Positions 32,479 to 41,652 of a stretch of DNA of 64,000 nt are shown in pieces. A model generated the notes under the pieces. That model did no database searches and was not told where the DNA came from. It saw only the letters and a program-made list of their open reading frames with translations. Origin of the DNA: Lacticaseibacillus rhamnosus. Lineage in GTDB: Bacteria > Bacillota > Bacilli > Lactobacillales > Lactobacillaceae. Each line of letters begins with the position of its first letter. Position 1 is the first letter of the stretch. The position numbers and the translations under genes are program-made. The stretch covers positions 496,001 to 560,000 of the forward strand of contig NZ_LR134331.1 of assembly GCF_900636965.1 (NCBI RefSeq), in the 5' to 3' direction.

Positions 32479-32673
32479 TGATGAATTATTTCAGAGTGGG
32501 AATATCGCTGTTGACGGGACTAAATGAAATGCTGAATGTCAATCAAGAAAGGAAATATATAGAACCTTTATTGGTGTCAAAGAGACATTCTTCCACATTT
32601 TATATAGCAGCGTATTTGATTAAAATACAACAACCCATTTATACTGATTTAAAACCAAAAAGAGGTCTGATCA

Positions 32674-32892
32674 ATGGAAACGACAATTTGTAAGATTGGA
32701 GATTCGGTTGGCGTCATTTTTCCACGAGCATTACAAGCTGAAGTTGGCAGAAAATATAAGATTTCTAAAGTTAAGGATACATTTGTGCTGACACCGCTGC
32801 GATCTGATTTATTTGCCGCTGCCGCTGATTGGCAAGGATTCAGAGATGCTGTGACTGATGAAGACCTAGCATGGGATGAGATAGAGGACTAA
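32674..32892 (+). CDS. AbrB/MazE-family antitoxin-like protein, no toxin nearby
   Basis: The 72-residue protein has an N-terminal AbrB swapped-hairpin domain (CKIGDSVGVIFPRALQAEVG) and an acidic C-terminal tail (DEDLAWDEIED), the usual antitoxin plan in MazE/AbrB-Doc pairs. GAGG lies upstream of the ATG. No MazF, Doc or other toxin gene follows; a terminator and an insertion sequence do. It may be a leftover from a lost pair or a stand-alone regulator. Confidence 0.8.
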   Translation: METTICKIGDSVGVIFPRALQAEVGRKYKISKVKDTFVLTPLRSDLFAAAADWQGFRDAVTDEDLAWDEIED

Positions 32893-32961
32893 GCGTACGT
32901 CATCCTAAATTCAGTCACAGCGGCAGCACTCATCCTTAACAGCTCAAGTAACGAGAGACGA

Positions 32962-32999
32962 AAAGAACCCACTCGCAATTTTCAGCGAGTGGGTTCTTT
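32962..32999. terminator. Strong terminator hairpin, probably once shared with fba
   Basis: AAAGAACCCACTCGC pairs perfectly with GCGAGTGGGTTCTTT. On the plus strand it ends the AbrB gene. On the minus strand it would lie ~20 bases after the fba stop if the insertion sequence 33004-34580 were removed. Confidence 0.8.
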
Positions 33000-33003
33000 A
33001 AAT

Positions 33004-34580
33004 AGTGGATGGTGAAAAACTATAAAAGTACTTTCATGATAGGCTTTGACAATAGTTAAGTGTATAATAAGTGTAAGCCTTATTTGCCCGAAATGCCTAT
33101 GCTTTGGGATTTACCCTTGCACTTATCGCTGACCTATCGGAGGAATTGATCATGGTTTATCGTCAAAAAGCAACGCAACTATCACTTGAATCCTTTGGAA
33201 GCGCTCTGGGAACACCGCTCAGCCCGGACAACGAGTGGGTTCAATATGCAGAATTGATCCCATGGGCCAAACTTGAAGAGGCATACCAATTACAGTTCCC
33301 TTCAAAAACCGGCCGAGCAGCGAAGCCATTTCGATTGCTTTATGGCGCAACGTTGATCCAGTTGAAGAAAGGCCTGACCGACCGCCAAGTTGTCGACGAT
33401 ATCCGTGATACACCAGCCTATCAGTACTTCATCGGATTACCCGAATATCGCGCTAAGAAGCCATTTGAACACACAACGTTGGTGCACTTTCGCCAACGGC
33501 TTTCAGCCATCTCAGATTTGATCCGCAACATTACTAATGACTTCACGCGCGAGCGGTTGGAGGCCGATCTACCTGAGGGGACACATGTTTTGATTAGTGA
33601 TGCGACTGCCGTTCCGGTCAAGATCAAGTATCCCCAAGATACAACGCTGCTTAACCAGAGTCGTTTGAATCTCGAACAAATGGTCACAGATCTGGCCCAC
33701 GGGTTAGGTGTGGAAATTCCGCGGACGTACAGACGTGAAGCAAAAGGTAAGTGGACCGCTTTTTCGAGGAAACCGCGGCGTCAAAACAAGGAACGCCGCA
33801 AACAGCTTCAGGCTCAGCTACAATACATCCGAAGAGATCTGCGATATGTGGCGGAACTGCTTGCGCAAGGCGGTCAGCTCACTGATTGGCAAGCACAGCG
33901 TCTGGAAGTGATTAAACAAGTCTATGAGCAGCAGCTCTTCATGTTTGAGAACCACACTCACCATGTCGAGAATCGCATCGTTAGCCTTCAACAGCCGTAT
34001 ATCCGGCCAATCGTGCGAGGTAAGGCAAAGCAGTCCGTTGAGTTTGGCGCCAAGATTGACTGTTCCATGTTGGATGGCGTGATTGATGTAGAGCGTTTCG
34101 ACTTCAATTCATTTAACGAAAGCACTGATCTTGAAGTAACGCTTGACCATGCTTTTGACCTAGTGGGTGAATATCCGGATGAGGTGCTGGTCGATACTCT
34201 CTATCGCACGCGAGATAACATCAATCTGTGTAAGAAGCTAGGCATTAAACTTAATGGGCCAAAGCTGGGTCGAAAGCCCAAACATGTGGATCCGAAACAG
34301 CGCAAAGCCGATGTCAGTGCGGAAAACCGTCGCGGTGCCATTGAGCGCAAGTTTGCCTTCTTGAAAGGTTCACTTGGGCTTGACTTAGTGAACACCAGAA
34401 CGGCTGAGTCCTTGGTGGTAACGGTGGATAGCGCGATTGCATTGGCAAATATCGACCTCCTCCTTAAGCTTTTTTCTGTACCAATTTCTATTGTGGTCGA
34501 ACAGGGTGGCCTGCATTATCAAATCAACTATAAAGTGACTGAAATTCGGCCAGAAACCGCAGCCTAAATCACCAGGCACT
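33004..34580 (+). mobile_element. Complete DDE insertion sequence (IS1182/IS5-like), ~1577 bp
   Basis: Imperfect terminal inverted repeats AGTGgaTGGTGA (33004-33015) and, on the other strand, AGTGccTGGTGA (34580-34569) flank one transposase gene. AAAT occurs directly outside both ends (33000-33003 and 34581-34584) and fits a 4-base target duplication. The element separates fba from the hairpin at 32962-32999. Confidence 0.75.
33152..34567 (+). CDS. DDE transposase (DUF772 N-terminus)
   Basis: The 471-residue protein has the DUF772-type N-terminus (RLLYGATLIQLKKGLTDRQVVDDIRDTPAYQYFIGL). A DDE domain follows with LISDATAV, VLVDTLYRT and RGAIERKFAFLKGSLGLDLV carrying the expected Asp, Asp and Glu. 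It cuts and joins the IS ends. The ATG at 33152 has CGGAGG upstream; the longer frame would run into the IS leader. Intact. The IS1182 versus IS5 family cannot be decided without a search. Confidence 0.85.
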   Translation: MVYRQKATQLSLESFGSALGTPLSPDNEWVQYAELIPWAKLEEAYQLQFPSKTGRAAKPFRLLYGATLIQLKKGLTDRQVVDDIRDTPAYQYFIGLPEYRAKKPFEHTTLVHFRQRLSAISDLIRNITNDFTRERLEADLPEGTHVLISDATAVPVKIKYPQDTTLLNQSRLNLEQMVTDLAHGLGVEIPRTYRREAKGKWTAFSRKPRRQNKERRKQLQAQLQYIRRDLRYVAELLAQGGQLTDWQAQRLEVIKQVYEQQLFMFENHTHHVENRIVSLQQPYIRPIVRGKAKQSVEFGAKIDCSMLDGVIDVERFDFNSFNESTDLEVTLDHAFDLVGEYPDEVLVDTLYRTRDNINLCKKLGIKLNGPKLGRKPKHVDPKQRKADVSAENRRGAIERKFAFLKGSLGLDLVNTRTAESLVVTVDSAIALANIDLLLKLFSVPISIVVEQGGLHYQINYKVTEIRPETAA

Positions 34581-34601
34581 AAATAGTCTTTGATTAAAAA
34601 A

Positions 34602-35483
34602 TTAAAGTGCTTCAGGAACCATCTTAACTGGCTTGTTGCCAATCCAGCCGGTGATTTCCTTGAAGGTATCGGTGATCGCATCGGTGCCTGGCTTGAGCAT
34701 CTTACGAGGGTCAAAGCCCTTGCCTTGTTGATCCTTACCAGCTTCGATGTATTCACGTGTTGCCTTAGCAAAGGCAAGTTGGCATTCGGTGTTGATGTTC
34801 AACTTGGAAATGCCCATGGTGATCGCCTTTTGAACTTGTTCTTGAGGGATACCGGAACCACCGTGGAGAACGAGCGGCATCTTAACAGCGTCGTTCAATT
34901 CTTGTAAGCGGTCGAAGTGCAGACCTTTCCAGTTGTCTGGATATTGGCCGTGGATGTTACCAATGCCAGCTGCCAGGAAGTCGATCCCGGTAGCTGCCAA
35001 AGTCTTGGCTTCTTCAACATCAGCTAATTCACCTTCGCCGACAACACCGTCTTCTTCACCGCCGATGGAACCAACTTCAGCTTCAACGGAAATGCCCTTG
35101 GCGTGGGCCAGCTTAACGATTTCCTTGGTCTTTTCCAAGTTATCTTCAAAGTCGAGGTCGTGGCCGTCAAACATAACTGAGTTGTAGCCAGCAGCAATAG
35201 CTTCCTTGGCTGCTTCATAGTTACCGTGGTCCAAGTGAATCACAACAGGAACTGTGATGTCCATGGCTTTAACGGCAGCTTCGATCATGGTTTGGCAAAA
35301 TTCATAGCCACCCATGTACTTAGCAGCACCCATGGAAGTCTGGATGATAACCGGAACGTTCAATTCTTGAGCGCCGGCGAGAATGGCACGAGTCCATTCC
35401 AAGTTGTTGGTGTTGAAGGCACCGATACAGTAGTGACCTTTATGTGCAGCTTTTACAAGCTCTGCAGCGTTAACTAATGGCAT
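34602..35483 (-). CDS. fba: Class II fructose-bisphosphate aldolase
   Basis: The 293-residue glycolytic enzyme has the zinc-binding HLDHGNYE, the AEVGSIGGEEDGV loop, GIGNIHGQYP and VLHGGSGIP, with the NINTECQLAF end of the class II family. It cleaves fructose-1,6-bisphosphate into the two triose phosphates in the cytosol. AGGAGG precedes the ATG and a -10-like TAGAAT lies at 35530-35525. Codon use is strongly biased, as for a highly expressed gene. The stop is followed after 17 bases by the edge of the insertion sequence. Confidence 0.97.
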   Translation of the reverse strand: MPLVNAAELVKAAHKGHYCIGAFNTNNLEWTRAILAGAQELNVPVIIQTSMGAAKYMGGYEFCQTMIEAAVKAMDITVPVVIHLDHGNYEAAKEAIAAGYNSVMFDGHDLDFEDNLEKTKEIVKLAHAKGISVEAEVGSIGGEEDGVVGEGELADVEEAKTLAATGIDFLAAGIGNIHGQYPDNWKGLHFDRLQELNDAVKMPLVLHGGSGIPQEQVQKAITMGISKLNINTECQLAFAKATREYIEAGKDQQGKGFDPRKMLKPGTDAITDTFKEITGWIGNKPVKMVPEAL

Positions 35484-36071
35484 GTAGATATCCTCCTACG
35501 AAATATACAATTCACAACTGTTGTATTCTACCATAAATGACAAAAGAAAAGGGCGAGAAAATGATGAGAACGTGACGGTTTTACTGACCGGTTTGAAAGA
35601 AAACGGTCACGTTGATAACCCACCGTTACCAAGGCTCCATTAAATTTACCGTAGTTTCAGAAAAAACGCCATTGATTGACTCGGCATTTTCAGAGGTTAG
35701 AATCTGCTTACTCAAGCCAACTAGCCAACAATGAAAAAGGTCATGACAATGACGGTGATTAGCGATTGTTACAGGTTGAAATGAGATTTTTCTCATTTTA
35801 TATTAGATGAGCTGCGGGGTAACGTAGTGGATTTCACAAGCTGATTTAAAATGACCGACGCATAAATCGCTTTCTTTAGTGGGTTGTGATGGTAGAATCT
35901 TCAAAAAATAACTGAATAAAAAGAGCTTTTCACAAGCTTTTGGTGTCCCCACAAATAAGACCTTGCTTAGAACGATTGACCCTGGAAATCAAAGCACTAA
36001 GGTAAAGGTAGTAACAGATTGATAACAATTGAGTTGTTCACACGAATAAATTAACCAAAGGAGATCTTGAT
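35484..36071. other. 588-base divergent intergenic region between fba and pyruvate oxidase
   Basis: No gene is visible. It holds the fba promoter on the minus strand, the inverted repeat at 35569-35613 and the pyruvate oxidase leader on the plus strand. No clear cre or other named site was found. Confidence 0.6.
35569..35613. promoter_or_regulatory. Inverted repeat upstream of fba
   Basis: AACGTGACGGTTTT (35569-35582) and AAAACGGTCACGTT (35600-35613) pair with one mismatch around 17 bases. It lies 85-130 bases before the fba start and could be an operator or transcript hairpin. Function unknown. Confidence 0.45.
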
Positions 36072-37805
36072 ATGGCAACAAAAGCAGCGGATCAGTTAGT
36101 CAGCGTCTTGATGGATTGGCAGGTTAAGCATGTGTTTGGCTTGCCTGGTGACTCCATTGACACCACCGTGGATGCTTTACGGCGCCAACAAGATAAGATC
36201 AAGTTCGTTCAGGTACGTCATGAAGAAGTCGCCGCACTGGCTGCTGCATCAACGGCTAAGCTGACAGGTGGCCTCGGTGTTTGCTTGTCAATCGGCGGGC
36301 CCGGCGCGATTCATCTATTGAATGGCCTGTATGATGCCAAAATGGATCATGTTCCTGTACTGGCATTATTAGGGCAAGTCACAACCAGTAACTTAAATGA
36401 AGGCTTTTTCCAGGAAGTCAACACGCCTAAGCTATTCGATGACGTGGCGGTTTACAACAAAACTGTCATGGCATCAGATAATTTAGGCCAGATCGTTGAC
36501 ACGGCCATTCGCACCGCGTTCACGGAAAAAGGCGTTGCGGTGTTGACGATTCCAGACGACTTGCCTGATCAAAAGGAAACCACCAGTTACCGCGACAGTG
36601 CAGCGGCGTTTGCCTTGAATGTACCGGAAGTGGATCCTAAGCAGTTGGATGATGTGGCTTCGCTTTTGCAAAAGTCCCAGAAACCTTTAGCCTTGATTGG
36701 CCGTGGGGCGGAAAATGCCGGTGAAGCCGTTCAAAAATTTGTTGAAGCGAACCATATCCCGTTTATTCAGACCATGCCGGCGAAAGGAACGGTGGCAGAC
36801 GATCATCCGAATAGCCTCGGTAATGTCGGCAAGCTCGGGACGAAGCCTGCGTATGAAGCCATGAAGGCAACAGACCTGTTGTTTATGATCGGGACCAATT
36901 ATCCATACACCCCCTATTTGCCAGATGCAGGGCAGGCTAAGTGTGTCCAGATTGATACGCAGCCGGAGAACTTAGGCAAGCGGTATTCGGTTGATGTTGC
37001 CGTGGACGGCGATGTCGGTGCCTTTTTAACCGAACTGAATGCCAAAGGAGCTTTGCGTGATGATGATCGCTTCTTGAAAGCATGCCGGAAGAATATGGAG
37101 AGTTGGGACAAATGGATGGCCGAAAAACGGCTACTGGATACGAACCCTGCCTCACCGGAAGCCGTCTTTGCGACAATTGACCAAACGGCGCCTAAAGATG
37201 CGGTTTACTCGATTGATGTCGGCACGTCAACGTCTTGGGGTGCCCGTTTTCTGAATGTCCAGCCAACGCAGAAGTATACGATTTCTGCGTGGTTAGGGAC
37301 GATGGGCTGTGGGCTACCCGGAGCGATTGCAGGTGCCGAGGCATTTCCAAAGCGGCAAAATATCAGCGTGGCCGGTGACGGTGCTTTTGCCATGGTCATG
37401 CAGGATTTTGTCACGGCGGTCAAGTATAAGCTGCCAATCATCATGGTGGTTTTGAATAATCAAAAGCTTGCCTTCATTGAATACGAACAACAAAGCGCCG
37501 GTCAGTTGAATTATGAAATTGATTTGGCCGACATGGATTACGCCAAAATTGCCGAGGCCGCTGGTGGCGTTGGCTATACCGCACACAGTAATGCTGAATT
37601 TAAAGAGGCACTCACCAAAGCCTATCAAGAAACAGACAAGCCGGTTTTGATCAATACCTATGTTCAAGACGACGCGCCACTACCAGGAAAGATTGTTGGT
37701 GAAGAAGCGAAAGGCTACATGAAGTATGGCTCCCAGTATCTTGAAAATTATTGGAAGATTCCTTCCATGCCGCCATTGAAAGATATTATGCGGCAATTCT
37801 TCTAA
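36072..37805 (+). CDS. Pyruvate oxidase
   Basis: The 577-residue TPP/FAD enzyme matches the lactobacillar Pox/SpxB family: FGLPGDSIDTTVDALR, RHEEVAALAAASTAKLTG and GPGAIHLLNGLYDAKMDHVPVLAL at the start, and the TPP motif GDGAFAMVMQDF..NN at the C-terminal domain. It converts pyruvate, phosphate and oxygen to acetyl phosphate, CO2 and H2O2 under aerobic conditions. AAAGGAG precedes the ATG. It is monocistronic with a strong terminator at 37828. Acetolactate synthase is a less likely alternative. Confidence 0.92.
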   Translation: MATKAADQLVSVLMDWQVKHVFGLPGDSIDTTVDALRRQQDKIKFVQVRHEEVAALAAASTAKLTGGLGVCLSIGGPGAIHLLNGLYDAKMDHVPVLALLGQVTTSNLNEGFFQEVNTPKLFDDVAVYNKTVMASDNLGQIVDTAIRTAFTEKGVAVLTIPDDLPDQKETTSYRDSAAAFALNVPEVDPKQLDDVASLLQKSQKPLALIGRGAENAGEAVQKFVEANHIPFIQTMPAKGTVADDHPNSLGNVGKLGTKPAYEAMKATDLLFMIGTNYPYTPYLPDAGQAKCVQIDTQPENLGKRYSVDVAVDGDVGAFLTELNAKGALRDDDRFLKACRKNMESWDKWMAEKRLLDTNPASPEAVFATIDQTAPKDAVYSIDVGTSTSWGARFLNVQPTQKYTISAWLGTMGCGLPGAIAGAEAFPKRQNISVAGDGAFAMVMQDFVTAVKYKLPIIMVVLNNQKLAFIEYEQQSAGQLNYEIDLADMDYAKIAEAAGGVGYTAHSNAEFKEALTKAYQETDKPVLINTYVQDDAPLPGKIVGEEAKGYMKYGSQYLENYWKIPSMPPLKDIMRQFF

Positions 37806-37827
37806 AATTTATGGGAGTGCAACAATG

Positions 37828-37877
37828 AAAACAGGCATGGCTTAAATTGGACAGTGACTTAAGCCGTGCCTGTTTTT
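37828..37877 (+). terminator. Terminator of pyruvate oxidase
   Basis: AAACAGGCATGGCTTAA pairs with TTAAGCCGTGCCTGTTT (one G-T), followed by TTTTTGTTT. Confidence 0.9.
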
Positions 37878-38016
37878 GTTTGGAGTGGTTGACGAGCAAA
37901 TAACGGGAATCCGGCAGCTGAACTTAGTCTGCCGGATTTTGCTAGCTTGTGCATGAGTTATTTGTTAACGGTATTAACACGCCGCAGCTTCCAACATCAC
38001 AATTGCGTATCAAAGC

Positions 38017-38304
38017 CTATAAACTTAGCGGCCAAAGATTATTGCCGAGCTGTTTAAACGAGAAGACTTTATCCCAGAGCGCTTTTTCTTCAACAGTAAA
38101 CGAAAAGCGATCACTCAACTTAACGGAAGGCGCAAAATTGAAAAAAGATTGGAGCGCGCCGGTGAAGGCAGTTCCGTGGCTGTTTTTCAGCTCTTTTAAA
38201 CTTTTGGCAACGTATCTCGCCGTCTCGGAACTCGGATGGTTGTGGCTCAGCTTTACGCTCAGTTGTTCCATACTGGCGATGACTTCTTCGGGTTGAACTT
38301 TCAT
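38017..38304 (-). CDS. Hypothetical protein, 95 residues
   Basis: A mixed helical soluble protein starting MKVQPEEVIASMEQLSVKL with AGGAGGATC upstream of the ATG. No signal peptide, membrane segment or known motif. It stands alone between pyruvate oxidase and the serine hydrolase. I do not recognise its family. Confidence 0.65.
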   Translation of the reverse strand: MKVQPEEVIASMEQLSVKLSHNHPSSETARYVAKSLKELKNSHGTAFTGALQSFFNFAPSVKLSDRFSFTVEEKALWDKVFSFKQLGNNLWPLSL

Positions 38305-38506
38305 GAGGCGATCCTCCTGCTTTTCAATAGAATACGCTTACATTATAATTCTAAGGCAAGTTGGATGCAATGCATTTTACTTTTAAAGCAGATGGGGATG
38401 CCGATGTTTATTGATTTATTTTACTCTTTATACTAAATATTACACCTTTAATTAATAAATAAACTAATATCAGCTTGCTATCTTGGCGTAAATTATTGCC
38501 TTTAAA

Positions 38507-39520
38507 CTATAACGATGTGCGCCAGTTGGCCATCTCCTCTTGCCATTTTTTGAGTGTCTCAACACCAGGCGACATGTTGGTCAGCGTAATCTGTGCTAAT
38601 TGCTTTTCAAATGAAACATCAAAAAACGCCCAGTAACCGAAAATATGACCATTGTGACTTAACCAGTGCTGTGTTCGGGATTTCATCCAACCCATGCCGT
38701 AAAAGTCGTGGGTCAGCGTCAGTGCCTCATCCCACGCGGATTCCGGCAAAATGCGGCGCTGTAAAACGGCCCGCGCCCAGATGGCCAAGTCTGCGAGTGA
38801 ACTCACCACCGCGCCATCTCCACCTTGGTAGTGGCCGCGGCCAAGGGCGACTGGTTTGCCGTTAGTAAAGTCCAAATCATCGTAACTATTGGCATCAGCA
38901 TGTTGCGTGCCCAGTTGAGTCTTCGTCATCGCCAATGGCTCAAAGAAGTGTTGGTTGAGAAAGTCACGCAATGGCATATTCGCAACCTGCCTAATAATAT
39001 GTCCCAGAAGGTAGTAGTTACTATTGGAATAGGCACCTTTTGCATCCGGCGCAAAGTCGAGGGGATGCTGATTGAGCAATTCGATAATCTGCTGAAGGGC
39101 GTCATTGCCGTTGAGATCTTCTAGGATGGGGTAACTTAAATGCGATTCGCTCGCATCGGGCATTTTTTTTGCATAGTCGGCCAGCAGTAGCTCCGTATAA
39201 TCCGGAATCCCACTCGCCATATGTAGCATCTGACGCAAGGTGATTTGTTTGGCGAAACGATATTCAGGCAAGTAGTCCGACAGCGGTGCATCGATATTCA
39301 GTTTTCCCGCGGCATTTAGTAATAAGATACTGTTGGCCGTGAACTGTTTGCTCAGTGAGCCTAAGCCGCTAGTGGTGTTGAGCGTAAACGGCTGATGCTT
39401 GGCAAAGTCAGCCATACCGTTTTGCCAGTATGACAGCATACGGTGAGCGTCGACCAAAACAGTGGCACCATTTAGTTGATACTTTTTATTAATTAGTTGA
39501 TAACCTTGAAGATTATGCAC
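38507..39520 (-). CDS. Serine hydrolase of the beta-lactamase/AmpC-like fold
   Basis: The 337-residue protein has the SxxK motif as Ser55-Leu-Ser-Lys58 (GSLSKQF), a YSN motif (AYSNSNYYLLGHII) and HMASGIPDY, typical of class C beta-lactamase-like esterases and D,D-peptidases. No signal peptide is obvious, so it may be cytosolic or surface-linked by another route. The substrate is unknown. It lies just downstream of the dipeptide epimerase gene on the same strand (42-base gap), so a shared role in muropeptide recycling is possible. Confidence 0.82.
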   Translation of the reverse strand: MHNLQGYQLINKKYQLNGATVLVDAHRMLSYWQNGMADFAKHQPFTLNTTSGLGSLSKQFTANSILLLNAAGKLNIDAPLSDYLPEYRFAKQITLRQMLHMASGIPDYTELLLADYAKKMPDASESHLSYPILEDLNGNDALQQIIELLNQHPLDFAPDAKGAYSNSNYYLLGHIIRQVANMPLRDFLNQHFFEPLAMTKTQLGTQHADANSYDDLDFTNGKPVALGRGHYQGGDGAVVSSLADLAIWARAVLQRRILPESAWDEALTLTHDFYGMGWMKSRTQHWLSHNGHIFGYWAFFDVSFEKQLAQITLTNMSPGVETLKKWQEEMANWRTSL

Positions 39521-39562
39521 GTAAAATTCTCCTTATATGTTTGGCTAAAATTCACACTTCTT

Positions 39563-40630
39563 CTATAAATGAACTTCAACACCTAATCCCGGCCGATCAG
39601 ACAAGGTTAAGGTTTCTCCGTCTGCTTCAAACCCGCCAGTGAGCCAATCGGTTTCTTCTAGCAGCATGAAGCTATCGACATCGCCGTAACGAACATTGGC
39701 GTGGGCTGCGATAAAGTGGGCGGAGGCGGCGGTTCCTAGGCGGGTTTCGGCGTTGCAGCCGACCATACACCCAATCCCGGCTGCTGCGGCGATGGCATTG
39801 ATAGCGTTGGCGCCTGCAAAACCGCCTGATTTGGCTAATTTAATATTGATCAGGTCAGTTGCACCGAGTTTAACCGCGGCACTGGCATCATGTGCGTTGT
39901 GAACACTTTCATCAAGCATCAACGGCACCGCGAGTTCTTGGCGAAGTGCTGGGGCTTCCATGAGTTGCCAATCCGGTAATGGTTGTTCGAGGGCGATGAG
40001 GTTGGGAAGTTGCAATTGAGCCATGATGCGGCGGGTTTGGGCGGCGGTCCAAGCTTGGTTGGCATCGACCTTAATGGAAACGTTAGGACCGACTGCTGCA
40101 CTGACCGCTTTGATAGCCGCGATATCGGCAAGTTCATCGTTACCTGCCTTTAACTTTAAGGCGGTGAATCCGGCGTGTACATATTGTTGGGCTGTTGCTG
40201 CCATTTCTTCAGCTGAGCCGATGGGAATCGTGATATCGGTGGTAATGGTGTTGCAGTCGCCACCGAACAATTGCCAAAGCGGCATGCCAGCCGATTTTCC
40301 CAAAATATCGCTGCAGGCAACGTCAATCCCGCACTTTAAGGCAGTGTGACCGGCCATCACCGCATCCATGCGCGCATGGACTTGTTCGAGATTGCGCGGA
40401 TCAGTGCCCACTAGTGCTGCGGCAAATGTTGGTAAAGCAGCTTGCTCGGTTTCATTCGTTTCGCCATTGACCGGTGCATATGGTGATGCCTCGCCAAAGC
40501 CGGTCATGCCAGTATCCGTTTCAATTTTAATGATGAGAGTCGTGATCGCACTCAATTCTCCTAAGGCAAGTTTGAACGGGGTTTTGAGTTTAATCGGCCG
40601 GGGATGAGCGGTAATCGCAGTAATTTGCAT
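39563..40630 (-). CDS. Dipeptide epimerase (enolase superfamily, L-Ala-D/L-Glu epimerase type)
   Basis: The 355-residue protein carries the enolase-superfamily residues: KxK (Lys159, Lys161 in ALKLKAG), Asp189 in VDANQAW, Glu215 in LEQPLPD, Asp240 in LDESVH, and the second catalytic Lys region NIKLAKSGG. A DVD motif near the end (YGDVDSFML) matches the substrate amine-binding aspartates of dipeptide epimerases. It would convert L-Ala-D-Glu from peptidoglycan to L-Ala-L-Glu. Muconate cycloisomerase annotation is a common but less apt alternative. GGAGGC precedes the ATG. Confidence 0.85.
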   Translation of the reverse strand: MQITAITAHPRPIKLKTPFKLALGELSAITTLIIKIETDTGMTGFGEASPYAPVNGETNETEQAALPTFAAALVGTDPRNLEQVHARMDAVMAGHTALKCGIDVACSDILGKSAGMPLWQLFGGDCNTITTDITIPIGSAEEMAATAQQYVHAGFTALKLKAGNDELADIAAIKAVSAAVGPNVSIKVDANQAWTAAQTRRIMAQLQLPNLIALEQPLPDWQLMEAPALRQELAVPLMLDESVHNAHDASAAVKLGATDLINIKLAKSGGFAGANAINAIAAAAGIGCMVGCNAETRLGTAASAHFIAAHANVRYGDVDSFMLLEETDWLTGGFEADGETLTLSDRPGLGVEVHL

Positions 40631-40813
40631 GGCTGCCTCCTATTGATAAGTATTGAGCCAACGGTAGCATGCATCGTCATGATTTTCAAACTAAAATATC
40701 ATTGGAATGTAACCCGAATCAAATTTTTGACGGGCAGTTTTCTAGCCGCGCGGTTGCGTCACCGCGACAGGACTGCGATGATGGCAATAAGCAGACAACG
40801 ATGGAGGCAAAAC

Positions 40814-41548
40814 ATGACAGCTATTTATGATGATCCGGATTTTTTCAAGGCTTATAGTCAAATGGATCGCTCGAAAAAAGGTTTAGCCGGCGCTGGCGAG
40901 TGGCACGAGTTGAAAACGGTGCTGCCGGACTTTACCGGTAAACGGGTACTCGATCTGGGGTGTGGCTATGGGTGGCACTGTCGATACGCCGCTGAGCATG
41001 GGGCCAAAACGGTGCTAGGAATTGATACTTCCGCCAAAATGCTGGCCGAAGCCGCGACGATGACCCACGATCAACCCATCGTTTATCAACAAATGGATAT
41101 GCAGGCCATTGATCAATTGCCAGGATCTTTTGATGTCATCTTAAGTTCACTGGCCATTCATTACATTGCTGATTATGCAGGTCTGGTTCAAAAAATCAGT
41201 GCCAAATTACCCGTGGACGGCCAGTTTATCATGTCAGTGGAACATCCGGTTTTTACGGCTCAAGGTGACGAGACATGGATCAAAGATGATCGCGGGCATA
41301 ACCTTTATTGGCCGGTAGATCGATATTTTGCGGAAGGTCAGCGTGAAACCGAGTTTTTGGACCACCGCATTCAAAAATACCACCGGACGTTGACGACCTA
41401 TTTGAATACGCTGCTTGATCATCACTTACGCTTGGATCGTGTGATTGAACCGACGCCCACTGCCGCGATGGTGCGGGATATTCCCGGTATGGCTGATGAG
41501 CTGCGGCGACCGATGATGTTAATTGTGGCTACGACTAAAACCGCTTGA
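40814..41548 (+). CDS. Class I SAM-dependent methyltransferase
   Basis: The 244-residue protein has SAM motif I in RVLDLGCGYGWHCRYAAEHGA, an acidic motif II (VLGIDTSAKML) and SFDVILSSLAIHYI (motif post-II). It belongs to the Methyltransf_11/25 group. The substrate is unknown. The ATG at 40814 follows GGAGG; the longer frame lacks a site. It stands alone between the epimerase and the amidotransferase genes. Confidence 0.88.
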   Translation: MTAIYDDPDFFKAYSQMDRSKKGLAGAGEWHELKTVLPDFTGKRVLDLGCGYGWHCRYAAEHGAKTVLGIDTSAKMLAEAATMTHDQPIVYQQMDMQAIDQLPGSFDVILSSLAIHYIADYAGLVQKISAKLPVDGQFIMSVEHPVFTAQGDETWIKDDRGHNLYWPVDRYFAEGQRETEFLDHRIQKYHRTLTTYLNTLLDHHLRLDRVIEPTPTAAMVRDIPGMADELRRPMMLIVATTKTA

Positions 41549-41652
41549 CCATTCGAAATTAAGATGCAGGCAGAGACTTGAATATTGTCGCGTCAAAAAT
41601 AACGGGGTATACTTTTGAAAATGAAAATAAGAAGAAAGCGAAGGGACCTCGC

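Noticed and set aside
32478-32693. 71-residue frame between tnpB and abrB
   Set aside because: No RBS, no family pattern, and it overlaps the abrB start in another frame.
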